In this document: piece after piece, positions 12,200-22,506 of the stretch
Layout of the letters: every line of letters starts with the position of its first letter
How positions within the stretch are numbered: position 1 is the first letter of the stretch
Source of the DNA: Furcasterigmium furcatum
Lineage: Eukaryota; Ascomycota; Sordariomycetes; Glomerellales; Plectosphaerellaceae
NCBI GenBank assembly: GCA_001599815.1
Contig: BCIA01000005.1
Span: 5,340,472-5,404,471 of the forward strand
Reading direction: 5' to 3'
Length of the DNA stretch: 64,000 nucleotides
Notes under the pieces: generated by a model
Database searches by the model: none
Told to the model about the DNA's origin: nothing
Seen by the model: the letters and a program-made list of their open reading frames with translations, nothing else
Made by a program: the position numbers and the translations under genes

Positions 12200-13045
12200 A
12201 TGTCTTTCGTCGCGAGTCCAGACCAGGTGGCCACCTTCCTGAGAAGGTGCAGCGAGCCAAGCTATTCCCAAGACGCCATGGTCGTCGAGTTCACAACCAC
12301 CACCGAGTTCATCCGGAGCGTCCTCCCGCCGACCCTGGAGCCTGCCGACGAGCCTACCGGGCTGATCAGCGTCTCGACGTGGGCGAGCAATGTCTGCGGA
12401 GACTTCGAGCTCTCTTCTGTCTCGGTCCGCTGCAGGGCCGATGGTATCGACGGCTACTGGGTCCTCCACCTGATCGTGAGTGACAGCTTCGCCATCACCT
12501 GGGGACGGGAGACCTGGGGAGAGGTCAAGCGGCAAGGCACAGCCGGGCTGCACTCGAATGGCACCCGCAAATACGGGCATGCGGAACGCCGCGGGGTGCG
12601 GCTCATCGAGATGGAGGCCGACTTCAAGACCAGCCTCGGCCCGGAGACGGCGGAGTGGTTCGACTTTGAGGTCAAGGCGTTCCCCAACTCCCAGGGAACC
12701 GGTTTGGAGCGCGACCCGCAGCTCATCACCCTGAAAGTTGTCGACAATAACGTTACGCGGGCGACAGGAAAGGGGAAGCTCACTCTCAGGGGCACCAGCA
12801 CCGACCCCCTCCACACGATCCCCATCCTTTCCATCGGCAACTTCTCCCATGTCAGCGGCCCGACTGATTGGAGGGTCATCTCTGAGCGCCCGCTATGCCC
12901 TGCTCAGGACTACCTGCCCTTCTTTGTTCTCAGGCATTACGATGACCTGGTCGATATGGCCGTCGGGTCAGGCCTCCTTGCGCTGCAGACGCGAAGCGAG
13001 GGCATGGAGGCACTGGTGAAAGCTAGGACATGGACAAGTGTGTAG
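12200..13045 (+). CDS. Acetoacetate decarboxylase-fold protein
   Basis: Single-exon gene, 281 residues, matching the acetoacetate decarboxylase-like superfamily in size and layout. It has an N-terminal beta segment (TEFIRSVLPPTLEP), the family motif GRETWGEVKR, in which the lysine corresponds to the PKK region of true decarboxylases, and a C-terminal IGNFSHVSGPTDW segment. The second lysine of the usual pair is an arginine here, so decarboxylation of a beta-keto acid is not assured; related members act as cyclases, aldolases or hydrolases using a Schiff-base lysine. It lies 371 bp upstream of the aldehyde dehydrogenase on the same strand, so the two may act in sequence. Confidence 0.75.
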   Translation: MSFVASPDQVATFLRRCSEPSYSQDAMVVEFTTTTEFIRSVLPPTLEPADEPTGLISVSTWASNVCGDFELSSVSVRCRADGIDGYWVLHLIVSDSFAITWGRETWGEVKRQGTAGLHSNGTRKYGHAERRGVRLIEMEADFKTSLGPETAEWFDFEVKAFPNSQGTGLERDPQLITLKVVDNNVTRATGKGKLTLRGTSTDPLHTIPILSIGNFSHVSGPTDWRVISERPLCPAQDYLPFFVLRHYDDLVDMAVGSGLLALQTRSEGMEALVKARTWTSV

Positions 13046-13416
13046 CTAGCCCAATAATACATTATGTACTCAGTAATACTTGGTAGTAAGTACATAGCAG
13101 TGATGGTGCTGCCGTGCCTCCAACTCATATCCTGGCGGACCCGTTTAGTATCAACCTCTCCAACCGGTTACCCGGGCGAAGCCCGACGGCTTTCCGAATT
13201 TGCATAAGCGTCCGCGAGCGTAACAGACCTCTGCCGGGGGGTGTTGGTTATGCAAGCTCTGCTAGTGACTTTCCTGATGCGGACACCCAAGTCGATCATG
13301 GCTGATGGTAGCAGGGAGGCTTAAAAGACCACACATATGCCCAATAACCAAGGAGTAGATTCTCTAGACACCCGCTTGTAGTTCAGTCATACATTGCCAC
13401 ATTGGTGTACTTCACA
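13046..13416. other. Intergenic promoter region of the aldehyde dehydrogenase gene
   Basis: Lies between two genes transcribed in the same direction. No gene or strong motif recognised. Confidence 0.45.
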
Positions 13417-14987
13417 ATGCAAGACACTACTATCTCTCTCACTGCCCCCAATGGGGTCAAGATCACGCTGCCGACAGGGCTCTTTATCAACAACGACTAC
13501 CACGAGTCTAGCTCAGGATCAAAGATCACCGCCATCAACCCTGCGTAGGCCTCCCCCTTCTATAAGATGTGATAGTGTTACTTACAATAAGCCAATTGGC
13601 GAACAACAGTGATGAATCCGAGATTGCCTCCGTCTCGGCCGCTTCTCCAGAAGACGTGGACAGGGCGGTCAACGCCCCACGGCTGGCCCTGTCCTCCCCC
13701 GAGTGGGCAGGAATCTCCGCCACTGACCGTGGTCTGCTGATGTTTCGACTCGCAGACCTGATCGAGGCGAATACAGAAGCCCTGGCCACTCTGGAGACCT
13801 GGAACAACGGAAAGTCCTACCAGACCGCGCTCACAGAAGACGTCCCTGAAGTCGTGTCGACCATCCGCTACTATGCCGGATGGGCCGATAAGATCCATGG
13901 TCAGACGATTCCCACAACTGCTCTCAAGCTCGCTTACACCTTGAAGCAGCCCGTAGGGGTCTGCGCGCAGATTATCCCCTGGAACTACCCCCTCTCCATG
14001 GCAGCATGGAAACTCGGCCCGGCTCTGGCATGCGGTAATACTATCGTGCTGAAGCCCTCGGAACAAACGCCCTTATCGATCCTGCTCCTCTCCACCTTTA
14101 TCAAGGAGGCCGGCTTTCCGCCGGGAGTAGTGAACATCGTGAACGGGTACGGCCGCGAGGCTGGAGACGCGCTTGTTTCCCACCCAGGCGTCGACAAGAT
14201 TGCCTTTACCGGCTCGACCGCCACCGGCAAGCTGATTATGCAGCACGCCAGCGGCACGCTTAAGAATATCACCCTTGAGACCGGTGGGAAGTCTCCTCTT
14301 CTCGTCTTCAACGACACCGATCTACAACAGGCCGTGCGATGGGGCCATGTCGGCATCATGAGCAACCAGGGCCAGATCTGCTCCGCCACGTCCCGCATAC
14401 TGGTCCAGAAGGAGACGTACGCGGCCTTCGTTGCCCAGTTCCGGGACGTCTGCCTGGCGCACAAGGTCGGGAGCCCGTGGGAAGACGATACCTTCCAGGG
14501 GCCCCAGATCACCAGGGCCCAGTATGACCGGGTCCTGGCTTACATCGAGGCCGGGAAAACCGAGGGTGCCACGCTGGTCACGGGAGGGATGCCCTGCAAG
14601 AACGTGCTCGACGGGAGGGGCTTCTTCCTCGAGCCCACCGTCTTTTCGGATGCGACCCCGGATATGACCATCTTCCAGGAAGAGGTCTTCGGGCCCTTTG
14701 TCACCATCACCCCATTTGAGACGGAGGAGGACGGGATCAAGCTGGCCAACATGACCTGCTACGGGCTCGGCGCCGCGGTCTTCTCGAAGGATATACAGCG
14801 GGCGCACCGCGTCGCTGGCAGACTTGATGCCGGCATGGTCTGGGTCAACAGCTCGAACGACGCCGATTTCCGGGTGCCCTTTGGAGGTACTAAGCAGAGC
14901 GGCATCGGGCGGGAGCTGGGAGAGGCAGGGCTTGCTGGCTATCTGCAGACGAAGGCTGTGCACGTCAATCTCGGCCTCGAGCTATAG
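13417..14987 (+). CDS. Aldehyde dehydrogenase (NAD(P)+)
   Basis: Oxidises an aldehyde to a carboxylic acid in the cytosol. Two exons, 13417..13544 and 13610..14987, around a 65-nt intron give 501 residues, a normal length for the family. The N terminus (LPTGLFINNDYHESSSGSK) is the usual fungal ALDH start. The Rossmann motif is FTGSTATGK, the catalytic glutamate lies in LETGGKSP (about E266), the catalytic cysteine in NQGQICSATS (about C300), and the C-terminal signature PFGGTKQSGIGRELG is present. All catalytic residues are intact. No peroxisomal or mitochondrial targeting signal is evident. It probably works on an aldehyde produced by its neighbours, but the substrate is not determined by sequence. 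Confidence 0.92.
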
Positions 14988-15330
14988 GGGATTTGGGCCT
15001 CAATTGCCAGAATGCATCGTACTACAAGCCATGGCCGCTATTTGCCACGTGTCTGATGTATCAGCAGTATGGGCTCATACTTGGGGTCCTACTTCTTCCA
15101 CGAGTACGGGATTTTAGGACTTGTGGCTTTCTTGCGAGGATTTCATCAGGACCGAGCGAATTCTGTGGACTAGATTCGACCTAGAGATCTTGCTGACATA
15201 AAAGGACATACGATTGGCTTCTATATACTTTTGCAGTGTCCTCCCTACACAAGGCCAGCTCGGGAGCACACATTCCAGGGAAGCGCCGCGCGCGATAAAA
15301 TTACAGATATAGATCGGAGCACCACCGCAC
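14988..15330. other. Convergent intergenic region
   Basis: 3' flanks of the aldehyde dehydrogenase and purine permease genes, which converge here. Nothing else seen. Confidence 0.45.
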
Positions 15331-17198
15331 TTAGTCCCGGCCCGCGGAGCGGATCTCCGTCCGCACGTACGGCAGGGCCTCGCCGGGCTTGACCCAGTCC
15401 TGGGACTGGCTGACGCTGTTGAGCTCGTGGTCGCCGGGGGACTGGTGGCCGGCGTCGTCCTGGGGCCAGGGGCGCCAGAAGTCCTTCTTGCCCTTGGCGA
15501 GGCGCTGGAGCCAGCCGGGGAGCAGGCCGCCGGGGATCTTCCAGGACCAGTGGTCCTTCTTGTCCTTATTGGAGGCTGTGAGGCGGCCGCCGGAGGCGGT
15601 CTCGACGGCCCAGACGAGGGTGTTGATGATGATGTAGCTGCAGATGCCGGCGATCATGCCGTCGGCGATGGAGTAGGTGAAGGGCATGATGGTGATGGTG
15701 AGGAAGGCGGGGACGGCGTCGCCCATGTAGCGCCAGTTGATCTCGACGACGGCGCTCATCATCATGGACCCGACGAGGATCAGGACGCAGCCGGTCGCCC
15801 ACGAGGGGATGGAGGCGAAGATGGGCGCGAAGAAGATGGAGATGAAGAAGCAGATACCGGCGGACATGGCGGTGATGCCGGTCTTGCCGCCCTCGCTGAT
15901 GCCGGCGCCGCTCTCGATGAAGGCGGTCACGGGCGAGGTGCCGAAGACGGAGCCGATGGTGATGCTGATCGAGTCGACGAGGTAGGCGGTGGCCGAGCCC
16001 TCGAAGTCCTGGGTCTCGTTGTCGATCAGGTTGGCGAAGCGGGCCATGGAGTACAGGGTGCCCGTGCAGTCGAGGATATCGACGTAGAGGAAGGTGATCA
16101 GGGCACGCCAGAACTGGGCGCCGTACTGGCCGATGTCCCAGCGCTGGACGGCCAGGATCTTGGTGATGGGGTGGAACCAGACGACGCGCTTGAAGAAGTC
16201 AAAGTCGTCGTCGCCGACAGGGGTGTTAGGGAAGAAGGTGACCTCGGTGCCCCTGGGCCACGAGATGATCGAGACGATGAGGATACCGGCGATGATGGCG
16301 CCCTTGAAGCGGAACATGGTGAGGATCACGGTCAGGATACCGCCGCAGAAGATGCCGAGCCAGAGGGTGGGGTTGCGCATCTTGTGCGAGCCGGGGCAAA
16401 TGCCGTTCTCGTCGAGGGCATCGACGGGGCAGCCGGCCAGAGTCAGCGGAGTGGAGGTGGCGCCCATGACCAGGCCGATACCCTGGCTATATGTGAGACC
16501 GATAAGGGTCAGGAACAGACCAATGCCGGCACCGGTGGCCAGCTTGATGGACCGCGGGATGGCACGGGCGAGCCACTGGCGCAGACCGAAGATGGTCAGG
16601 CCGAAGAAGATGAGGCCCTCCACGAAGATGGCGGTCATGGCAACCTCATAAGGGATAGGACCGGTACCGTGGAAGCCGACAACATCGTACGCAAGGTAGG
16701 CGTTCAGGCCCATACCAGTGCTGATACCGACGGGCCTAGAGGGGGGTCAGTTACGAATGTCGGCCAGAAGGGTCATGTCTACTCACATGTTGGAGAACAG
16801 GCCGAGGAAGAAGGTGGCGAGAGCGGAGATGGCGGCGGTGCCGGTGACGAGGTCACGCCTCACCTCGTTCTTGCAGAGGAGGTAGTCGTTGTTCGCCAGG
16901 CAGATGGGGTCCTCCTCGGTGAACTCGCAGACGCAGGTGCCGCCGGAGTCGGCGACGATGCTGGCGTTGACGGCGAGAATGTAGGCCATGGCGAAGAAGG
17001 TGATGATGCCGGCGCGGATCTCAGTGAAGAACCGGGAGCCATGGCGGGCCTTGGGCTGTGCGTCCGGTCGTGTCAGTCTGTGCCGCTTGAGGTAAGACAT
17101 CTGAAGGGGGAACTCACGTGTCCGGAGCCGTCGAGGCGGAACCAGTAGCCCACGCGGCTGCGGGCGATCTTGTCGTTGATCGACGAGATGAACGCCAT
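15331..17198 (-). CDS. azgA: AzgA-type purine permease
   Basis: Proton-coupled importer of adenine, guanine and hypoxanthine (NCS2/AzgA-like family) in the plasma membrane. Three exons (17118..17198, 16787..17055, 15331..16735) with 62-nt and 51-nt introns give 584 residues. The N terminus (KIARSRVGYWFRLDGSGH) and the segment TEIRAGIITFFAMAYILAVNAS are hallmarks. NMPVGISTGMGLNAYLAY, GTSPVTAFIESGAGISEGGKTG and the following helices match the transport core; the family usually has 14 helices. The hydrophilic C-terminal tail is about 60 residues. The leader upstream of the start is purine-rich. The fungal family is usually controlled by nitrogen or purine signals, but I identified no specific element. 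A long open frame on the opposite strand is only a codon-bias shadow. Confidence 0.92.
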
Positions 17199-18875
17199 GA
17201 TGGAGTTTGAGACCTTCGATGTGGGAAGGTCGACCGGGAGAGAAGCAATGCCTAAGTGGATCAAAAGAAGGAACGAAAGAAAGAATCGCGTGAAGAAACG
17301 GGGACGGGACGGACAGGAGGGACGGGGAAAAAGGGAGATAAAGTAAAAACGAGATCGGAGGAGAGGAGAAGCAGCGGCCTTCGGACGGGGCGATTGGGAC
17401 GGTTCTAGAGTGCTTCGAGAGCGACGGCCTCTCACCTCATCCCCGCCCCTGGTCGATAAGAGGGACCCATCACTGTGATCCAATTTGCATTGAAGATGAC
17501 ATGCAGGAGGAGGAGTCTAGAGACTAGGAGGAGGAGCCTATACTAGAAGGCCAAGAAGCTTAGGAGGCTAGGGAAGCTAGGGGCAGAGCATGGAACATGC
17601 AAGCCGGAGGGCGGAGGATTGCCTCAGGGGTCGCGCGAGATGAGAGAATGCGACGGCGGACGGTGTCATGGCCTGATAAAATTCTCCCGGCATCCTGCTG
17701 CGCGTTACATCGGTGAAACCTACTAGTATGGGGCTCCTACAAAGACGCGGGCAAGGCAGGGCGAGGCAGGGCATCCTGGGAGCAACCCGGGAGCAGCCCG
17801 GAGCGAGATATTGCCGTTTTGAGGTTGGCCGCCGAGATATCATGCATGCGGGCTCGACACTAGCAGGGCCCCAAGACTTTCCATTGCCACTACGCTTATC
17901 CTGACGGGACCACGCCATACTGGGAAGTACTCTGCTGGCAACTGGTTGGCAGAAGCCGTTTCAGGGTCCACGAGTGGCGGCGCCAGAACGAATGGCGTGC
18001 AAGGCGTGGTGGTCCACTGGTCCCGTTGGTGTTAGCGGGCAGTAGTGGCTGTGGTGATGGGGACGAGGCGTTGAGTCGGCGGCGGGTCGCTTAAGTATTT
18101 ATCAAGAGCCAGCCCGCCGCCGCCACGCATACACTTGCCGGTGTTCTTCTTCGCTTCCATGCCCGAGGACGGAAAGGCGCGCCAGTTCAGGGGCTGGTCT
18201 GGGACCCAATCATCTCCGCCGTCGGAGGCGGGACGTAGTCCGGTGATGGTGGTGAGGAATCGCAAGTTCCCTTGCTCCCGTCGCACCAGATGGTAACAAA
18301 AGAACCGGCGTCGCCAAGAGCCGAGAGTAATCCAGAAGCTTGGCACCAGGGAAGACCACCTTCATGCAGCACGTATCTGTAACCCTGCAATCCTTCCCGG
18401 TTGCCGCGAGCGGCTTGCATGTGCCTCTCAGGGGCCGGCCAGGGGGTCGTCAGGGGGTCGCCAGGGGTCGTCGAGGCCTTGCAGGAACGCCGTTTACCTG
18501 CGCTGTCGCATCCGACTCGCGCTCCACGAATCCGAACGAGCTCGGCCCCGCCCGCGCCCTCGCTACCACCTGTATCCAGGCCGAGAGGACCTGGTCAATC
18601 GATAGTTCAATGGAGCCGGATCAGCGTGATTATAACACAAGCGGCAATTCCGGTTGCCAGACTGCCGGGTCGCCGTTCCTTTTCCTCTAAAAGATCGTCG
18701 GTCGACCACGCCGCACGCCCAGACCAGAAAAGAAACAGAAACAGAAAGGGACGAGCACACAGCTGACAGTCCGACTAGTAGTGACCGAGCACACAGTGAC
18801 TACTGACTGACATACTGGCTGACTCCACCCAAACGATCATCTGTGCCCGCTGTCATCCCATTCCAGACCGCCGCA
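17199..18875. other. Long divergent intergenic region
   Basis: About 1.7 kb between the purine permease and the SH3 gene, transcribed away from each other. It contains purine-rich low-complexity tracts around 17260-17370 and 17490-17580 and a small tandem repeat near 18441. No protein-like open frame found. Confidence 0.5.
18441..18472. repeat. Short GC-rich tandem repeat
   Basis: About three imperfect copies of an 11-nt unit of the form AGGGGGTCGTC. No function is suggested. Confidence 0.45.
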
Positions 18876-21447
18876 ATGGCCGGCCAGGCCAGCCTCGTAC
18901 TGCTCCGCCCGTTCAGGGAGGTTATCAAATGGGCCAGCCTGGCGGCCGTCTATGCCCAGGATGCCTCCAGCGACCAGCAGGCCGAGCAGCTGCGGCGCGC
19001 GAGCAGTACGCTCCTCAGGGAGGCCGACCGCGCCGTCAAGCGCCTCACCGGCCACATCGAGAGCCCGACGCCGCAGTTGAACACCTTCCTGACGGACCTG
19101 GTCCTGCGCAATCGTAAGTCCTGTGCCGCTCTGTCCTAGGATCATTCACGCTGACTCCGTGGCGCCGAAGCCGAGGTCATCGCCGAGTACAGGGCGATCG
19201 ATGCCCTGCTCTACGACTTCGAGGACTACATCGAGGCTGCTTCCTTCGATGAGCGCAAGTTCGCCGCCCTGTCGGCGGCCATCAAGGCCCTCGCCCTGCT
19301 GCTGCTCGAGAGGATCCAGAGGTTCACGGCCGAGACGGCGCTGGACCTGTCGCCGCCGCCGAACTCCATGGGACCCCTCCGGCCTCTGCCCCCTCTGCCC
19401 CCGGGGCCAGCGCGCGCGAACATGTCGTCAGAGAGGGTCACGCAGCCGTCAGACATGCCGCCGAGGCTCTCCAGCAAGTTCACTCCCGTGGTGGCCTCGG
19501 TGTCCGAGGTGAAGCCGCCACAGTCCATCAGCGTCACGACTACCCAGTTGGACAACACCGGCGACCTGGGAATCGGCCGCCTTGAACTCGGGAATCTGGG
19601 GTCGCCCATCTCAATGAGCCCTACTCCGCCGCCGCAGCTGCAGTCGCAACCGCCGCCGCAACCGCAACCGCAACAGCAGCCGCTGCCCGCCCGTCCCGGC
19701 AGCGCGGCCAGCTCGCGTGCCAACGGCCCCCAGGTCCCCCTCAGAGAGCCGCTTCCGCGAAGAGACCGCCCCTACCGCCCGAGGATGCCCTCGTTGACGC
19801 AGCGGGACCAGATCCACGAAGAGGACCCGAACCCCGTCAACTTCGACAGCTATCCCTCCCCGCCACCACCCCCGCCACCGGACCGGAGCGTCTGTACCTC
19901 CCCTGAAACCGAGGCCTCAAGGCCGGACTCGTATCGGCCCTCTCACATGCGCCGGACCTCGAGCTCAGCCAGCCGCTGGCCGCAAGCGAACGAGTATGAA
20001 CTCAGTCCGGGCATGGACAGAGCAGCCATGCAGCACCAGTCATATGCGCCTTCAAGCCAAAACACGTACAGTACGGCCGCCAGGCACTCGACCTTTGATC
20101 ACAACTCCATCTCCTCTGGCGCCACGTCCCACTCCTCCCATGGCTCCGTCCACGGGAGCAGTACCGGCCTCATCAAGAGCAAGTGCAGCATCGGACAGGA
20201 CAGCTCGCTGTCGCTGCTCGGAGGCTTCTGCAAGGGCGCCCGGGCCTTCGCGGCGAGCGGCCCCGGCCAGGCCATCAAGAAGGTCGGCGGAAACCAGGCC
20301 TCCCAGGCCCCGACGCAAGGAGGGGACTATTCCCAGGAGATGTTCTTCGGGTCCATGCTCGCCGTGGACACATCGAGCTACTCCGAGCCCATGGCGCAGT
20401 GCGTCAGCTGCGAGTATCAGACGATCTACTCCCAGCTGCTCCAAGACATGGACAACGACCGTATGTTTATCTTCCATTGCGTCCGTCCACCCGCTAACAT
20501 GAACAGCCCTGGCAAAGCGACAGGCCCGCAGCATCACGTACCGCTCGCGGTTCCTCTACAAGTCCCACGTCGCGGTCAAGGACAACGAGAGGATCTTCTT
20601 CGCGTGCGTCTTCTGCGACAAGACCAGGTCCACCTGCCACGAGGGCGACGCGACCGTCTTCCAGTCCCCGGACCACCTCTTCAGGCACATCGCCCGGCAC
20701 CCCCTGCCGCTGCCCAACGTCGCCGGCGTGACGGTCCTCTACGAGGAGCCGAAGGGCCCCACGAAGGAGCACTTCGACCTCATCATCCCCACCGCCCCGG
20801 CGCAGCCCCCCGGCCCGCCGGCGGACGCCCTCAGCTACATCGCGTCGCTGCCTTCGGCGCGGGCGAACAAGGACCACATCCGCCGGCGCAACGGCAAGCC
20901 CCAGGACCGGCCGGACAATGTGTCCGAGGTGCTGCAGTTCCTGGCCAACGCGCGCATCCTCGGCGTCGAGTACCCCGACAAGTGGGACGGCAAGTGGTGC
21001 CAGGGCTGGCACGACGGTGTGCTGGGCGTGTTCCCGAGCAAGATCATCCAGCTCGAGACGCCCGAGAACGTGCAGGCCGTGATCAAATCGGTGCCGCGGT
21101 CGCTGCGGAGCGGCGTGGCCAAGTGGGAGTGGGATCCGAAGGCGCGGGTCGGCACGCCGTCGAGCCACTGGCTGACCTTTTCGAAGGGGTCCAAGATTTC
21201 CAATCTGACGTGTGAGTTCTTTTTTGCCCTCGCCCTCGCTTAACCTTGGTACCTGTCAGCTGACCGCGTCCAATATTCAGGGGACGACCCGCATGCGTGG
21301 TACTGGGTCGGGATCAATTCGAAGGGCAGGCTCGGCATCTTCCCCAAGAGCCACATCCGGATAGAGACGATCCAGGATGGGTCTCTGGGGGAGACGCAGC
21401 CGACCAAGCCGAGCGGGAGGTCGTGGCTCTTTGGGAAGAAGGGGTGA
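18876..21447 (+). CDS. Large zinc-finger and SH3-domain protein, function unknown
   Basis: Four exons (18876..19113, 19171..20460, 20507..21211, 21281..21447), with introns of 57, 46 and 69 nt, give 799 residues. The first about 150 residues are predicted helical (FREVIKWASLAAVYAQD, YRAIDALLYDFEDYIEA). A long disordered region rich in Pro, Gln and Ser follows, including PPPQLQSQPPPQPQPQQQP. At about residues 541-576 is a degenerate zinc finger (FFACVFCDKTRSTCHEGD followed by HLFRHIARH). Two SH3-like modules follow, at about 653-694 (KWCQGWHDGVLGVFPSKII) and 721-778 (AWYWVGINSKGRLGIFPKSH), the second split by the last intron. SH3 modules bind proline-rich partners, so a scaffold or adaptor role is plausible (inference). 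An in-frame upstream GTG at 18843 is not used; 18876 is the first ATG. Confidence 0.78.
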
Positions 21448-22506
21448 GGGGTCGATCCGGCACGCTCCGAATGTCGCTCATAGTAGTCATCTATAATCCC
21501 AAGAGTCGTGAGCATACCCTTTCCCGCTGATTTCATCCTTTTTCTTCTTTTTCTGCCAGGAGAGTCGTAAGGATTTGGCCACGTCGTCTTCTCGCTTCTT
21601 TCACGAACGGAAAGGGTCGGGGCAGGGACACGAAACTCGGTGTGGAGTTGGGGCCTCTATTGCCCGACTTGAGGTCGCCGTATTTGTCTCCCGAAGTTTC
21701 TTACTTATGTATACATGATCTCAAGGGTTACAGGAAGGGTCCAATCTAGGATCTAGGAAATAGTAGGGCTCTACTTCGGTTACGGGCTATATAACTATAA
21801 ATACCCCCCAGTTAAAAGAAAAAGGTCTTTCATCCTTATAGATAATTCCACTGACTCATCTTACCCCGACTGATAACCGGGAACCTGGCCTGACCTTGGA
21901 GACACCCGTCATTGAATTGAAGTCTTCATCCCATCCTGCCCTACTTTACTATACTGGTCCTCCGAGTCGCTCTCATTCCATCAACCAGATCCTGCGCCCC
22001 TGCCAACGTGGCACGCTGTAAACAATGTATAAAATTACAGGCGCCCTGACGCGTACGCACAAAAATTTAGAAGCTCCGATACGATTCTGGGTCGCTGTCG
22101 TGGCCCGGTGCGCGGGTAATCCCAGGCATGCGGCACGGAAAGCATCGATTCCGAAACAGAGCGGGGTCGGCGATTCGGTCCCAGGCTCTTTAACCTTCCA
22201 CTCAATGAGCACCTTATCTAATTTAAGCTTAACGGCCCCCAAGCGGCGCAGCCGTTTCGGACATCATTGGCCGTGGCATCACTCAGCTCCAGGTCCGGTG
22301 CGGGGGCGGCCCAACGGGCATGAATCTCTGGTTATGTGTACCAAGGTACTAGTATAGCTTGCTCTTGGTCGCTGCTGAGGCATCCATCCGATCGGTGAGT
22401 ATATCTCTCAGCTTGTCCAACTTTTCAGGCCTCACGATCTCAACCGGGAAGCTCTGCCGGCCCTGGACACGTCACATTATTTTCTACACCCCGGGACACA
22501 TCCGCC
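21448..22506. other. Intergenic, no gene recognised
   Basis: About 1 kb of mixed composition, AT-richer around 21700-21860. Promoter of the FAD oxidoreductase gene at its right end. No domain-like open frame. Confidence 0.5.

Noticed and set aside
15427..17148. 573-codon open frame opposite the purine permease
   Set aside because: Gly/Asp/Val-rich low-complexity translation, exactly antisense to a clear transporter; a shadow of GC-rich third positions, and it runs through the real introns.
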